This document shows, piece by piece, positions 35,446 through 44,439 of a DNA stretch of 64,000 bases. The stretch is from the NCBI GenBank assembly GCA_034104265.1, contig JAXEEE010000104.1:20155-84154 (forward strand). Reading direction: 5' to 3'. This DNA is from UBA11524 sp034104265. GTDB taxonomy: Bacteria; Bacillota; Clostridia; Christensenellales; Aristaeellaceae. The notes under the pieces are model-generated. The model did no database searches, had not been told where the DNA came from, and worked only from the letters and a program-made list of their open reading frames with translations. A program made the position numbers and the translations under genes. The number at the start of each line of letters is the position of its first letter. The first letter of the stretch is position 1.

Positions 35446-37070
35446 TGGACAAGCTGTGGTTTGCCGACAACGGCGACGGTACCTACCGCAATCCGGTGAT
35501 CTTCTGCGACTACTCCGACCCGGACGCCATCCGCGTGGGCGACACCTACTACATGACCGCCTCCACCTTCAACTACACCCCCGGCCTGCCCATCCTCACC
35601 AGCCGTGATCTGGTGAACTGGAAGCTGGTGAACTACGCGCTGAAGACCATCCCCGATGGCTACGACGGTGCGCCCCGGCACGCTCAGGGCGTGTGGGCTC
35701 CGGCCATCCGCTTCCATGACGGGAAGTTCTACATTTATTATGGTATGCCGGACGAGGGCATTTACATGGTGCGCACGGAGGATCCCCTGGGCCAGTGGGA
35801 GAAGCCCGTGCTGGTGCTGGCGGGCAAGGGCCTGATCGACTCCTGCCCCTTCTGGGACGACGACGGCCGGGCATGGGTGGTGCATGGCTATGCCAAGAGC
35901 CGCATCGGCTTCAAGAGCTGGCTGGGCATCTTCCCCATGAGCCCGGACGGCACCCGCGCCATCGGCGACGATCACCTGCTCTTCGACGGTACGAAGGATC
36001 ATCCCACCCTGGAGGGCCCCAAGGTCTACAAGCGGGATGGCTGGTATTACATCTTCGCCCCGGCGGGCGGCGTGGCCACGGGCTGGCAGGTGGTTATGCG
36101 CAGCCGCAGCATCACGGGCCCCTATGAGGATCGCGTGGTGCTCAAGCAGGGTTCCAGCGTCACCAATGGCCCTCACCAGGGCGCGTGGGTGGATACCCCC
36201 GATGGCGAGGACTGGTTCCTGCACTTCCAGAGCCGCGGGCTGTACGGACGCATCACCCATCTGCAGCCCATGACCTGGGGCGAGGATGGCTGGCCCCGCA
36301 TGGGCATGGAGGATCCCACGCCCGTGCCGCCGGAGAGCATCAACGCCGGTGAGGACGCGGGCGAGGCGTCCCTGCGGGCCAATGCGGCGGACTGCGGCAT
36401 TCCCGTGCAGCAGTGGCGCAAGCCCAGCGCCCCCGAATGTCCCCGGGTGTCCGAGCAGGCCAGCGACGATTTCCAGCAGGGTCTGGGGCTGCAGTGGCAG
36501 TTCATGGGCAACCAGCGGGAGGACTTCTATCAGGTGGGGAACGGACGGCTGCGGCTGTTTGCCATCAAGCTGCCTGAGGGCGGCGACCGGCTGTGGCAGT
36601 GCCCCCAGGCCCTGACCCAGAAGCTGTGCTGCCCGGCCTTCACCGCCACGGTGACCATGGACGCCTCCGGGCTGAAGGCGGGCGATGAAGCGGGCCTGGC
36701 GCTGGTGGGCGGCCAGTACGCCTTTGCGGCGGTGCGGCGCACGGATGCGGGAATGCAGCTGGTCTATGTAGCCAGCGAGGGCAATGACCATCGCGAGACG
36801 GTGCTGGCAGAGCTGCCGCTCCATCAGGAGAAGATCACCTTCCGCATGACGCTGACCCCCACTGGCTTCGCCCAGGCGGAGACCGTCTTTGCCTGGAGCC
36901 TGGACGGGGAGCACTTCGAGCCCATCGGCGAGCCCTTCTCCCCTGCGCGGCACACCTGGGTGGGCGTGCGGCTGACGCTGTTTGCCATGCCCATGAACGG
37001 CGGGGCGGATCAGGGCGGCTATGCGGACTTCGGCGCCTTTGACGTGCAGCCCCTGGAGGTTCAGCCATGA
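35445..37070 (+). CDS. GH43 glycoside hydrolase with C-terminal beta-sandwich
   Basis: A 541-residue cytoplasmic GH43 enzyme (beta-xylosidase/alpha-arabinofuranosidase type). The five-bladed propeller includes the catalytic base in YSDPDAIRVGD (Asp25), the pKa modulator in GLIDSCPFWDDDGRAW and the acid Glu in TLEGPKVYKRDGWYYIF. From about residue 335 a concanavalin-like beta-sandwich follows (DDFQQGLGLQWQFMGN), as in GH43 subfamily 12-like proteins. It overlaps its neighbours by 1 and 4 bases. Substrate is likely arabino- or xylo-oligosaccharides; not decidable from sequence. Confidence 0.93.
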   Translation: MDKLWFADNGDGTYRNPVIFCDYSDPDAIRVGDTYYMTASTFNYTPGLPILTSRDLVNWKLVNYALKTIPDGYDGAPRHAQGVWAPAIRFHDGKFYIYYGMPDEGIYMVRTEDPLGQWEKPVLVLAGKGLIDSCPFWDDDGRAWVVHGYAKSRIGFKSWLGIFPMSPDGTRAIGDDHLLFDGTKDHPTLEGPKVYKRDGWYYIFAPAGGVATGWQVVMRSRSITGPYEDRVVLKQGSSVTNGPHQGAWVDTPDGEDWFLHFQSRGLYGRITHLQPMTWGEDGWPRMGMEDPTPVPPESINAGEDAGEASLRANAADCGIPVQQWRKPSAPECPRVSEQASDDFQQGLGLQWQFMGNQREDFYQVGNGRLRLFAIKLPEGGDRLWQCPQALTQKLCCPAFTATVTMDASGLKAGDEAGLALVGGQYAFAAVRRTDAGMQLVYVASEGNDHRETVLAELPLHQEKITFRMTLTPTGFAQAETVFAWSLDGEHFEPIGEPFSPARHTWVGVRLTLFAMPMNGGADQGGYADFGAFDVQPLEVQP

Positions 37071-38908
37071 CCGGCGCGGCGCTGCGGGAGGCCATCCTCC
37101 GGGACGACCTGGACACGCTGAAGCGGGAGCTGCCGCTGGAGCCCTCGCTCATGGACTGGGCGGGGGAGGACGGCATACCCCTGGCGTTCCTGGCGGCCCG
37201 GGAGGGCGGCGCGGACATGCTGCGCTACCTGGTGGAATACGGGCTGCGGGTGAACCTGAACGCCGTGGACGATAAGGGCCGGGATCTGCTCCACTACGCT
37301 GCCATGTCCGGCAGCGTGGACAAGTGCCGGTACCTGGTGGAGCGGGGCGGCATGAATCCCCTGCGGGGCGACAGCAGCCTGGTTACGCCCTTCGACATTG
37401 CCCACCGTATGGGCCATGCCGCGCTGGAGGACTACTTTGCCCAGGCCGTGGGCTTCCCCTGGGAGGAGAGCTACCACAATCCCATCCGGCGGGGGTTCTT
37501 CCCGGATCCCTCCATCCTCCGCGTGGGCGAGGACTATTACATGGTGAACTCCACGTTCATCTTCTTCCCCTGCATTCCCATCAGTCACAGCCGGGATCTG
37601 ATCCACTGGGAGGTGATCGGCCATGCCATCACCAACCCTGCCTGGGCGCACCTGGAGGGCCTGGAGGGCGGCCGGGGCTACTGGGCGCCGGATATTTCCT
37701 ACTGCAACGGGCGATATTACATCTGCGCCACCCTGCGCCTGAACGACGTGGGCCCCGTCCGCCGCAGGCAGATGGTGGTCACGGCGGATCGACCCGAGGG
37801 CCCCTATTCCGAGCCGGCGTTCTTCGAGGAAGACGGCATCGACCCCAGCATCTTCCATGATGACGATGGGCGGCACTACATGCTGCTGAACCGGGGCGCG
37901 CGGATCTTCGAGATCGACGAAACCGGGACGAAGCGGCTGTCCGACACCACGCTTCTGTACTACGGCAGTCACGGGCGTGCGCCGGAGGGGCCACACCTGC
38001 TCAAGCATGACGGCTGGTACTATCTCTTTGAGGCGGAGGGCGGCACGGGCACGGGCCATCGGGAGACGGTGTCCCGGTCGCGGACGCTCCACGGCGTGTA
38101 TCAGCCCAGCCCCTACAATCCTGTCATCCGCCAATGGGACGAGCGGGCGCTGATCCAGCGCTGCGGCCACGCCAAGCCGGTTTCCACGCCGGACGGGCGG
38201 TGGTACTTCGTGTACCTGTGCGGCCGGGCGCTGGACGGCCAGTGGACGATGCTGGGCCGGGAGACGGCCCTTGACCCCTTCACCTGGACGGCGGACGGCT
38301 GGCCGCTGCTGAACGGCGGCGGGGGCGTCAGCACCCAGAACCGCCTGCCCCTGCCTCCCGCGCCGGTGGAGGCTTCCCGGGTGGACTGGGTATCCCCCCG
38401 CCCGCCGGAGGACGGGCAGTTTAGCTGGCATGAGGGCGGCGTGACCATCCGCGGGAGCCGCTTCCCCATGACGGACACCCGCTGCCGGAGCCTGCTGCTC
38501 CAGCGGCAGACGGCCTTCCGCTGCGGCTTCGGGGCGACGCTGACCGTGCCGGACGGGGGCGAGGCGGGTATCACCTGCTACTATGACGAGAACTCCTTCC
38601 TGACCCTGGGGGTGCGGGAGGGGCGCGTCGAGGCCACGGAGCGCATCGGCCTGGAGACCCGCCGCCATGAAACGGCGCTGACGGCACAGCCGGGACAGCG
38701 GCTCCGCCTGGCGGTACGGGCGGACGGCCTGACCCGGATTCTGACGGTGGAGGGAGCGGAGGTCATGACGCTCCATGACGTGACGTATCTGGCGGACGAG
38801 GGCGTGCGCCTGGGCAAGCGCTTCACCGGCGCGATGCTGGGCGTGTACGCCATCGGCTGCACGGCGGACTTTACGGACCTGCATGATACGGAGGAGGATG
38901 AAGCATGA
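37067..38908 (+). CDS. Ankyrin-repeat / GH43 fusion protein
   Basis: A 613-residue protein. Residues 1 to about 128 are ankyrin-like repeats (GIPLAFLAAREGGADMLRYL, DDKGRDLLHYAAMSGSVDKC and TPFDIAHRMGHAALEDYF). A GH43 domain starts at about residue 136: YHNPIRRGFFPDPSILRVGE with the catalytic base Asp147, the modulator in GIDPSIFHDDDGRHYM and the acid Glu in APEGPHLLKHDGWYYLF. From about residue 445 a C-terminal beta-sandwich follows. Both parts are in one frame without internal start signals. ATGA overlaps with both neighbours. No signal peptide. The ankyrin part probably mediates protein binding; I know no established role for it in this setting. Confidence 0.92.
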   Translation: MTGAALREAILRDDLDTLKRELPLEPSLMDWAGEDGIPLAFLAAREGGADMLRYLVEYGLRVNLNAVDDKGRDLLHYAAMSGSVDKCRYLVERGGMNPLRGDSSLVTPFDIAHRMGHAALEDYFAQAVGFPWEESYHNPIRRGFFPDPSILRVGEDYYMVNSTFIFFPCIPISHSRDLIHWEVIGHAITNPAWAHLEGLEGGRGYWAPDISYCNGRYYICATLRLNDVGPVRRRQMVVTADRPEGPYSEPAFFEEDGIDPSIFHDDDGRHYMLLNRGARIFEIDETGTKRLSDTTLLYYGSHGRAPEGPHLLKHDGWYYLFEAEGGTGTGHRETVSRSRTLHGVYQPSPYNPVIRQWDERALIQRCGHAKPVSTPDGRWYFVYLCGRALDGQWTMLGRETALDPFTWTADGWPLLNGGGGVSTQNRLPLPPAPVEASRVDWVSPRPPEDGQFSWHEGGVTIRGSRFPMTDTRCRSLLLQRQTAFRCGFGATLTVPDGGEAGITCYYDENSFLTLGVREGRVEATERIGLETRRHETALTAQPGQRLRLAVRADGLTRILTVEGAEVMTLHDVTYLADEGVRLGKRFTGAMLGVYAIGCTADFTDLHDTEEDEA

Positions 38909-40263
38909 CAATGGTTTCTTCCGCGTCGATCCTGAGAATGCTGGACCGGCTGGAAAAGGAAAATGTCTGCCTGCATGGGTTTGAGCTGCGGGTGGGCGGC
39001 AGCGTCCGGGCGGAGGGCTACTACGCGCCCTTCCGCAAGGGTGGGATGCACCGGATGTATTCCGTGAGCAAAACCATGACGAGCCTGGCCATCGGCCTGC
39101 TGATCGGGGACGGCAGGCTGAAGCTGGACGACAGGATCGTGACCTTCTTTGAGGACAAGCTGCCGCGGAACCCCGATCCCCGGCTGATGCGCCTGACCAT
39201 CCGCGACATGCTGCGCATGGCCACCTGCCACCGCAAGACCACCTACCGCGAGGGCATCGACGACAACTGGGACGGGACCTTCTTCAACGTGAAGCCCACC
39301 CACGAGCCGGGCACCATGTTCAACTACGACACCTCCTGCTCCCAGGTGCTGGCGGCGCTGGCGGAGCGGTTGGCGGGCAAGGGGCTGCTGGAATTCCTGG
39401 AGGAGCGGATCTTCAGCAAAATCGGCGCGGACGATCCCAAGCGGTGGCTGACGGATCCCTCCGGCGTGCCCACCGGCGGCACGGGGCTGATGATGTCCCT
39501 GCGGGATCTGGGCAAGGTGGCGCAGCTGGTGATGGACGGCGGACACGGGCTGATTCCGGCGGATTACCTGGCGGCGGCGACCACGAAGCAGATCGGCAAC
39601 GACGCGCCGAACTTCCCCGAGGAGGGCTATGGCTACGGTTATCAGCTGTGGATCACCCGCTACGGCTGGGCCATGTACGGCCTGGGCGGCCAGATGGCCC
39701 TGTGCTGCCCGGAGAAGCGGGTGCTGCTGTGCACCATCGGCGACACGCGGCTGGATCCCTACGGCATCCAGCGGCTGCACGACGCCTTCCGGGAGGAAAT
39801 CCTGGACCACACGGATGAGCTGGAGATCCCCGGCAGCGACGAAACGCTCCAGCGCAGGCTCGCGAACCTGCGGATGGTCAGCGTACCCCATGCAGGCGGC
39901 GTGTGCCCGAGGGAGAGCCGCACCTACATCATGGAGGACAACGACGGGCAGCTGAAGCGCGTGGTGCTGGAGGAAAGCGCTGTCCGCCTTGTCTGGACGG
40001 ACGGGGAGCATGCCTTCCGCTGGGACGTGCTGGGGCAGAACAAGGCTGGCTGCTGGCCGGACACGGATGTATCCACGCTGACCAGCGCGGGCCTGACGGA
40101 GGACGGCGGGCTGCATGTTCGCTGCAGCGTCGTGGGGGACGCCCCCTGCGGCGCGGAGCTGTTCATCTACGAGAAGGACGGCACAGTCAGCATCCGTATG
40201 CGCAAATCCAGCGATCCCCTGACCAACCGCTACGATGGCCTGTTCTGGGGCCGGGAAGTCTGA
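38905..40263 (+). CDS. Serine hydrolase, beta-lactamase/class C-like (esterase)
   Basis: A 452-residue protein of the serine beta-lactamase-like family (S12, PF00144). SxxK is SVSK with Ser53 and Lys56, and the Tyr motif region is NYDTS (the usual Y-x-N/S). Residues from about 320 form an extra C-terminal beta-rich domain. There is no signal peptide, so it is more likely a cytoplasmic esterase acting on acylated sugars than a cell-wall enzyme. It closes the CE12/GH43 operon and overlaps the ankyrin-GH43 gene by four bases. Confidence 0.88.
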   Translation: MTMVSSASILRMLDRLEKENVCLHGFELRVGGSVRAEGYYAPFRKGGMHRMYSVSKTMTSLAIGLLIGDGRLKLDDRIVTFFEDKLPRNPDPRLMRLTIRDMLRMATCHRKTTYREGIDDNWDGTFFNVKPTHEPGTMFNYDTSCSQVLAALAERLAGKGLLEFLEERIFSKIGADDPKRWLTDPSGVPTGGTGLMMSLRDLGKVAQLVMDGGHGLIPADYLAAATTKQIGNDAPNFPEEGYGYGYQLWITRYGWAMYGLGGQMALCCPEKRVLLCTIGDTRLDPYGIQRLHDAFREEILDHTDELEIPGSDETLQRRLANLRMVSVPHAGGVCPRESRTYIMEDNDGQLKRVVLEESAVRLVWTDGEHAFRWDVLGQNKAGCWPDTDVSTLTSAGLTEDGGLHVRCSVVGDAPCGAELFIYEKDGTVSIRMRKSSDPLTNRYDGLFWGREV

Positions 40264-40277
40264 TAAAACATAGAAGC

Positions 40278-40313
40278 AGGGCGGCGCGGACAAGCATCCG
40301 CACCGCCCTTTGT
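40278..40313 (+). terminator. Rho-independent terminator of the CE12/GH43 operon
   Basis: GGGCGG-x-GCGGA pairs with TCCGC-x-CCGCCC over a 6-base loop, followed by TTTG. Confidence 0.8.
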
Positions 40314-40550
40314 GCTGTCCATGACGCCATGGGCAGGGCAGAGTGCCGATAGGCGTGAGATTTGCGAAAGGTGGGAGCATGCAGCGATACGGGCGAAGCT
40401 GCTTCTCTGCGCGCAGAACCGTGACAATGATGACATAACGGTTCATCAAAGGGATTGGATGATTGTTATCTGCGCCGATCTGCGCACTACCCGCGTTGCT
40501 GGAGCAACCGGCAGGGCATCCGTGCATCGGGCAGGGCCATGCTGTGCGCA
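40314..40550. other. Gene-free stretch between convergent operons
   Basis: About 240 bases between two terminators of convergent operons. Short open frames here are antisense-like or without ribosome binding sites. I see no RNA gene or repeat array; GGGCAGGGC occurs twice near its ends. Confidence 0.6.
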
Positions 40551-40588
40551 CAAAACGGAACGGCGCGGACAAAGGATCCGCGCCGCCC
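40551..40588 (-). terminator. Rho-independent terminator of the acetylesterase gene
   Basis: On the minus strand CGGCGCGGA pairs with TCCGCGCCG over a 7-base loop, followed by TTCCGTTTTG. Confidence 0.75.
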
Positions 40589-40607
40589 TTATTGGTTGGG
40601 GAAGGTC

Positions 40608-41399
40608 TTACAGCACATCCCGCAGGAAGCGGGCGGCGTCCTGGGGCCAGTTCACGGCCTCGGGTACCAGGTGACGGCCGTCCAGATCGGTGGTTTCGTC
40701 GCACAGGCCCGCGCCATGGCAGCCGTGGGGATAGATGTGCACCTCGCCTTGCACGCCGCAGCGGTGCAGCGCGGAGGCAAAGAGCAGCGTGTTCTCCACG
40801 GGCACGGATGTATCCTCCCAGGTGTGCCAGAGGAAGGTGGGCGGCGTGGCGTCCGTGACGTGCTCCTCCAGGGAATAACGGGCGTGGACATCCAGATCCT
40901 CGCTGCCGGTCAGGTTCACGAAGGAGCCCCGATGGGCAAAGACTCCGCCGGTGATCACCGGATAGCCCAGCACCATGGCGTTGGGCCGCACCTGCTCAGC
41001 CGTCAGGCCCAGGGGCTGCCACAGATGCTCGTCCTGCCACATCACGCCCAGGGTGCAGGCCACGTGCGCGCCCGCCGAGAAGCCCATCACCGCCAGCGCG
41101 TCGGGATCAGCATGGTATTCCGCCGCATGGCTGCGCACATGGGCCACGGCGCAGGCAACGTCCTGCACCTGCGTGGGGAACACCGCCGGAGCCACGTGGT
41201 ACCATACCACAAAGGTGACAAAGCCCATCCCGGCGAAGCGCAGGGCCACAGGCTCCGCCTCCCGCATGGACAGGTGGGTATAGCCGCCGCCGGGGCAGAT
41301 GATGATGCCGCGGCGGCGCTGGTCGGGGTTGGCAGGGAAGGGCGGAGCGTACACGTCCAGGGGTACGCCGGTGGGCAGGGTGACGCGCTGGTGAAGCAT
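40608..41399 (-). CDS. Alpha/beta hydrolase, acetylesterase-like (BD-FAE/Axe type)
   Basis: A 263-residue cytoplasmic alpha/beta hydrolase. The oxyanion region is IIICPGGGYTHLS, the nucleophile is GFSAGAH (Ser108), the Asp region is HTWEDTSVPVEN and the catalytic His is PHGCHGAG. It resembles clostridial acetyl-xylan or acetyl-sugar esterases found with GH43 genes. ATG 41399 has AAGAAGG seven bases upstream; TTG 41405 is less likely. It lies 56 bases downstream of the TPR lipoprotein gene, possibly co-transcribed. Confidence 0.88.
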   Translation of the reverse strand: MLHQRVTLPTGVPLDVYAPPFPANPDQRRRGIIICPGGGYTHLSMREAEPVALRFAGMGFVTFVVWYHVAPAVFPTQVQDVACAVAHVRSHAAEYHADPDALAVMGFSAGAHVACTLGVMWQDEHLWQPLGLTAEQVRPNAMVLGYPVITGGVFAHRGSFVNLTGSEDLDVHARYSLEEHVTDATPPTFLWHTWEDTSVPVENTLLFASALHRCGVQGEVHIYPHGCHGAGLCDETTDLDGRHLVPEAVNWPQDAARFLRDVL

Positions 41400-41455
41400 G
41401 GTCAAGCCTTCTTTCGTAATCAGGTTGGGGTCGTGAAGGGAAAAGGCGATCCGCG

Positions 41456-42763
41456 TCAGCGGAAGGGATCCTCCGGCGTGCCGCTGCCCTGGGTAAAGGC
41501 ATACCGGTTCAGATCCAGGTACAACAGGGGCCGCAGGCCGATGGTGGCTTCAGCCGGATCCACGCCGCCCCCCAGCACACTGCCGTTGTACCAGACAATG
41601 GCCTGCCGTCCGTCGGGGGCCTCGTCCGCCAGCCACCACCAGGCCCGGCCGTCGCTGTGATGCTGCACACCCTGCGCCATGGCATAGGGCGTGGCGGCGC
41701 AGGACAGATCGCCCAGTGCGGAGGCCTGCTCCAGGTCGGGCAGGGCCAGGGTGGCCGCAGCGTCCTCCGGCGCGGCAAGGTCGGTGGCGGAGGCCACGGG
41801 CATGGCGTCGATGACCCGGGTGCACAGCAGGGTGGCCGCGTCATCCGTGACGCCGAGCACCTGCCAGGTCAGCGGCTGGGCCGCGCCACTCTCGTCCGTG
41901 GGGTAGCTGCCGTAGACTACGTAGGGGTGCTTGCCCGCCGCATCCCGCAGGGCCAGGTTGGTGGCGAAGCGGGCCTGCAGCTCGCTGATGCGGCTGGCGC
42001 TGTCCAGGTAGCCCTCCAGGGCGGCATAGCGGGCCATGAGATTCTCGCAGCCGGACAGGGTGACGGAGGCGTACTCCGCCTCCAGCTGCAGGTACAGCGC
42101 GCTGCGGCAGGCGAGCGCCCGGGCCTTGGCATCGAGGGTGTCGCCCAGGGCCTCAAAGGCGGCCATGGCCTGCCCGTAATCCCCGGACTGATACAGCTCC
42201 GCTGCCTTGTCATAGGCGTTCTGGCGCAGGCCCTCGCGGCACTGGGCCATGAGCGCGTCGGCTTCCTCCTGTCCCTGGTAGGGCTGAAGCAGCGTCAGCG
42301 CCTGCTGCCAGCCGCCGGAGACCATCAGGGCTTTGGCGCGGCGGATGTCCCGGGCGGGAATGGCGGCCTCCAGCGCCTGGGCCTGAGCCGCGCTGTCCGC
42401 GAAGGCCCCCAGGGACTGGTACAGCGCCATGGCGCCCTCCAGGTCGTCAGCCTCAGCCAGATCCGCCGCGTCCAGGTAGGTCAGGTAGCGGCTGCTGTTC
42501 AGGAAGGGATCCACCTGCTTGAGGGAGCTGCGGGCCAGGTCCCGCTCCCTCTGCTGCAGCGCATACAGCCCTGCGGCGTACAGCGCGTACTCGCCGGAAT
42601 CCCGGTACCCGCCCAGCTGATCGAACAGCCGGGCCGCGCCCTCAAAGTCCCCCGCGCCCAGGAAACGCTGGGCCTGCTGGTAGTAGTCCTCGTTGGAAGC
42701 GGCGCAGCCAGTGGCGGTCAATGCCAGGGCCAGCGCCGCAAGAAGGGTGACGATCCGTTTCAT
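41456..42763 (-). CDS. Lipoprotein with TPR-like repeats and DUF6273-like C-terminus
   Basis: A 435-residue lipoprotein: signal peptide with lipobox LTATGC (Cys20), then tandem helical repeats up to about residue 280 (YYQQAQRFLGAGDFEGAARLFDQLGGYRDSGEYALYAAGLY and similar, typical of clostridial 'GYRDS' TPR proteins). The C-terminal domain (PLTWQVLGVTDDAATLLCTRVIDAMP ... TIGLRPLLYLDL) resembles DUF6273, a surface domain of unknown function. GGGAGG precedes ATG 42763. Confidence 0.82.
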   Translation of the reverse strand: MKRIVTLLAALALALTATGCAASNEDYYQQAQRFLGAGDFEGAARLFDQLGGYRDSGEYALYAAGLYALQQRERDLARSSLKQVDPFLNSSRYLTYLDAADLAEADDLEGAMALYQSLGAFADSAAQAQALEAAIPARDIRRAKALMVSGGWQQALTLLQPYQGQEEADALMAQCREGLRQNAYDKAAELYQSGDYGQAMAAFEALGDTLDAKARALACRSALYLQLEAEYASVTLSGCENLMARYAALEGYLDSASRISELQARFATNLALRDAAGKHPYVVYGSYPTDESGAAQPLTWQVLGVTDDAATLLCTRVIDAMPVASATDLAAPEDAAATLALPDLEQASALGDLSCAATPYAMAQGVQHHSDGRAWWWLADEAPDGRQAIVWYNGSVLGGGVDPAEATIGLRPLLYLDLNRYAFTQGSGTPEDPFR

Positions 42764-42857
42764 AAGCCATACCTCCCCGTGAAGCATGAGGATAGCATGG
42801 CCGGATGAGGGCCGGATTATGACCCCGGACAGCGGATCAAAATAGGGACTGACTGGC

Positions 42858-44291
42858 TTATGACCGCTGAAGCAGACGGAGGATGGCGGTCTTCTTCCGC
42901 AGAATCCACCAAGCAAGGCACAGCCCGCCGTAGACCAGCATGCCCGTCAGGGTCTGCAGGGCCAGGTTCAGCCAGCCGCCGAAGGGCAGCAGCGCACCAA
43001 CCAGGCGCACGCACACCAGCATGATCAGCCCGATGACCGCGTACACCGCCGCAAAGCCCAAATACCGCCGGTAGGGCAGCGCGCCGCGGATGAACAGCCA
43101 CTGGGTCACCGGCACGGAGAACTCTGCCAGCAGCGTGCCCACCACTGCGCCCATGGCTCCCATGCGGGGAATCAGCAGGCTGTTGGCGATCAGGTTGATC
43201 ACCGCGCCCGCGCTGACGCTGATGATGAACACCCTGTCCTGCCCCGTGGGCAGCACCCATTGCGTGCGGATCACATTGGCAAAGCCGATGGCGATGAGCG
43301 TGAAGGCCAGGGGGATCATCAGCCGCCCGGACCCGGTGAACGCCGGGCCGAAGAACAGAGGCGCGAAGGTTTCCGCCACCGCCGCCACCCCGAAGGCCAT
43401 GGCGCTGACCATGCACAGGATCAGCTCCATGGACAGGGCAATGTGCTGCCGGGCGCGGTCGATCTCGCCCTTGCGGATCAGGCTGGACACCTTGGGCAGC
43501 ATCACCGTGCCAATGGCGGAAATGAACCCGCTCAGGCAGTAGATGATCTTTTCCGCGTTGCCGTACAGGCCGTTTTCCGCCATGCCCGCCAGCGCGCCCA
43601 CCATCACCTTGTCCATCTGCCGGTAGACGCTCACTGCCACCACCGAGATGGACAACAGCGCACAGGGGGCTAGGTGCTGAAGAACACGGCGGAAGGGAAC
43701 CTTCACCAGCCGCACCTTCCCCCGCAGGCTGCCCCAGCAGCTGACGCAGCCCACCAGCGTTGCCAGCGACCAGGCGAAGGCGTAGATCCACAGATCCTCC
43801 TGTCCCTTCACGAACAGGAACACCGCCGCCGTGGCCAGCAGCTTTACCGCCGTGTTGCGCAGGGCGATGGGCTTGAACTGATCCAGGCCCATCAGGCACC
43901 AGTCCACGTTCACCAGGCAGGAGACGGACATCATCGTCAGATGCAGGGCGATCAGCTGCTCCTCCCCGGCGATGAAGGCCACGTACCCCACGTAGGCCAG
44001 GAGCGTGATACCGGCCACCATCAGCTGCATCTGCCAGATCTCCGAGAAGGTGCGGTCAAGCTCCGCGCGGCTGTCCCGGGCACGGGCGATGGCACGGGTT
44101 CCGTAGTTCTCCAGCCCCAGCATGCCCACCAGGCAGAACATATAACTGATGGACCAGGCGTAGTCGTACAGGCCCACGCCCACCTTGCCCACCGTCCGGG
44201 ACAGGTAGGGCGCGGTGACCAGCGGCAGCAGCACGGAAAACACCCGGTAGGCCACATTGTACATGGCGTTCTTGCGCGTACTCACAGGCAT
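42858..44291 (-). CDS. Polysaccharide flippase (Wzx/MATE-like oligosaccharide transporter)
   Basis: A 477-residue integral membrane protein with about 12-14 helices of the polysaccharide biosynthesis (PST/MOP) family, which flips lipid-linked saccharides across the membrane. The N-terminus KNAMYNVAYRVFSVLLPLVTAPYLSRTVG and AVSVYRQMDKVMVGAL are characteristic of Wzx/RfbX proteins. AAGGAAAGG precedes ATG 44291. It is alone, without glycosyltransferases directly beside it, and divergent from bioY. Confidence 0.92.
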   Translation of the reverse strand: MPVSTRKNAMYNVAYRVFSVLLPLVTAPYLSRTVGKVGVGLYDYAWSISYMFCLVGMLGLENYGTRAIARARDSRAELDRTFSEIWQMQLMVAGITLLAYVGYVAFIAGEEQLIALHLTMMSVSCLVNVDWCLMGLDQFKPIALRNTAVKLLATAAVFLFVKGQEDLWIYAFAWSLATLVGCVSCWGSLRGKVRLVKVPFRRVLQHLAPCALLSISVVAVSVYRQMDKVMVGALAGMAENGLYGNAEKIIYCLSGFISAIGTVMLPKVSSLIRKGEIDRARQHIALSMELILCMVSAMAFGVAAVAETFAPLFFGPAFTGSGRLMIPLAFTLIAIGFANVIRTQWVLPTGQDRVFIISVSAGAVINLIANSLLIPRMGAMGAVVGTLLAEFSVPVTQWLFIRGALPYRRYLGFAAVYAVIGLIMLVCVRLVGALLPFGGWLNLALQTLTGMLVYGGLCLAWWILRKKTAILRLLQRS

Positions 44292-44360
44292 ATCCTTTCC
44301 TTTTGGCGGCAGAATCAATACCACCCTTCTATTTTTCGCGATTTTTCTCCTTCTTCCTGC

Positions 44361-44389
44361 TTGACAGATGCCCGGGACGTTGATACAAT
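44361..44389 (+). promoter_or_regulatory. bioY promoter
   Basis: TTGACA at 44361-44366, 17 bases, TACAAT at 44384-44389. Transcription would start at about 44396, inside the inverted repeat that follows. Confidence 0.85.
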
Positions 44390-44390
44390 A

Positions 44391-44420
44391 CGTAAACGAA
44401 AAAACGAAATACGGTTTACG
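44391..44420 (+). promoter_or_regulatory. BirA-type operator of bioY
   Basis: CGTAAAC at 44391-44397 and its exact inverse GTTTACG at 44414-44420, with a 16-base spacer. The GTAAAC/GTTTAC half-sites and the spacing resemble the biotin repressor operator known from Firmicutes and E. coli, and the site covers the transcription start of a biotin transporter gene. Biotin-bound BirA would block transcription here. Confidence 0.8.
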
Positions 44421-44439
44421 CAAAAGGAGGAACATTCCC

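Noticed and set aside
40312..40674. A 120-codon plus-strand frame between the two terminators
   Set aside because: No ribosome binding site, crosses a terminator hairpin, and overlaps the end of the acetylesterase gene.
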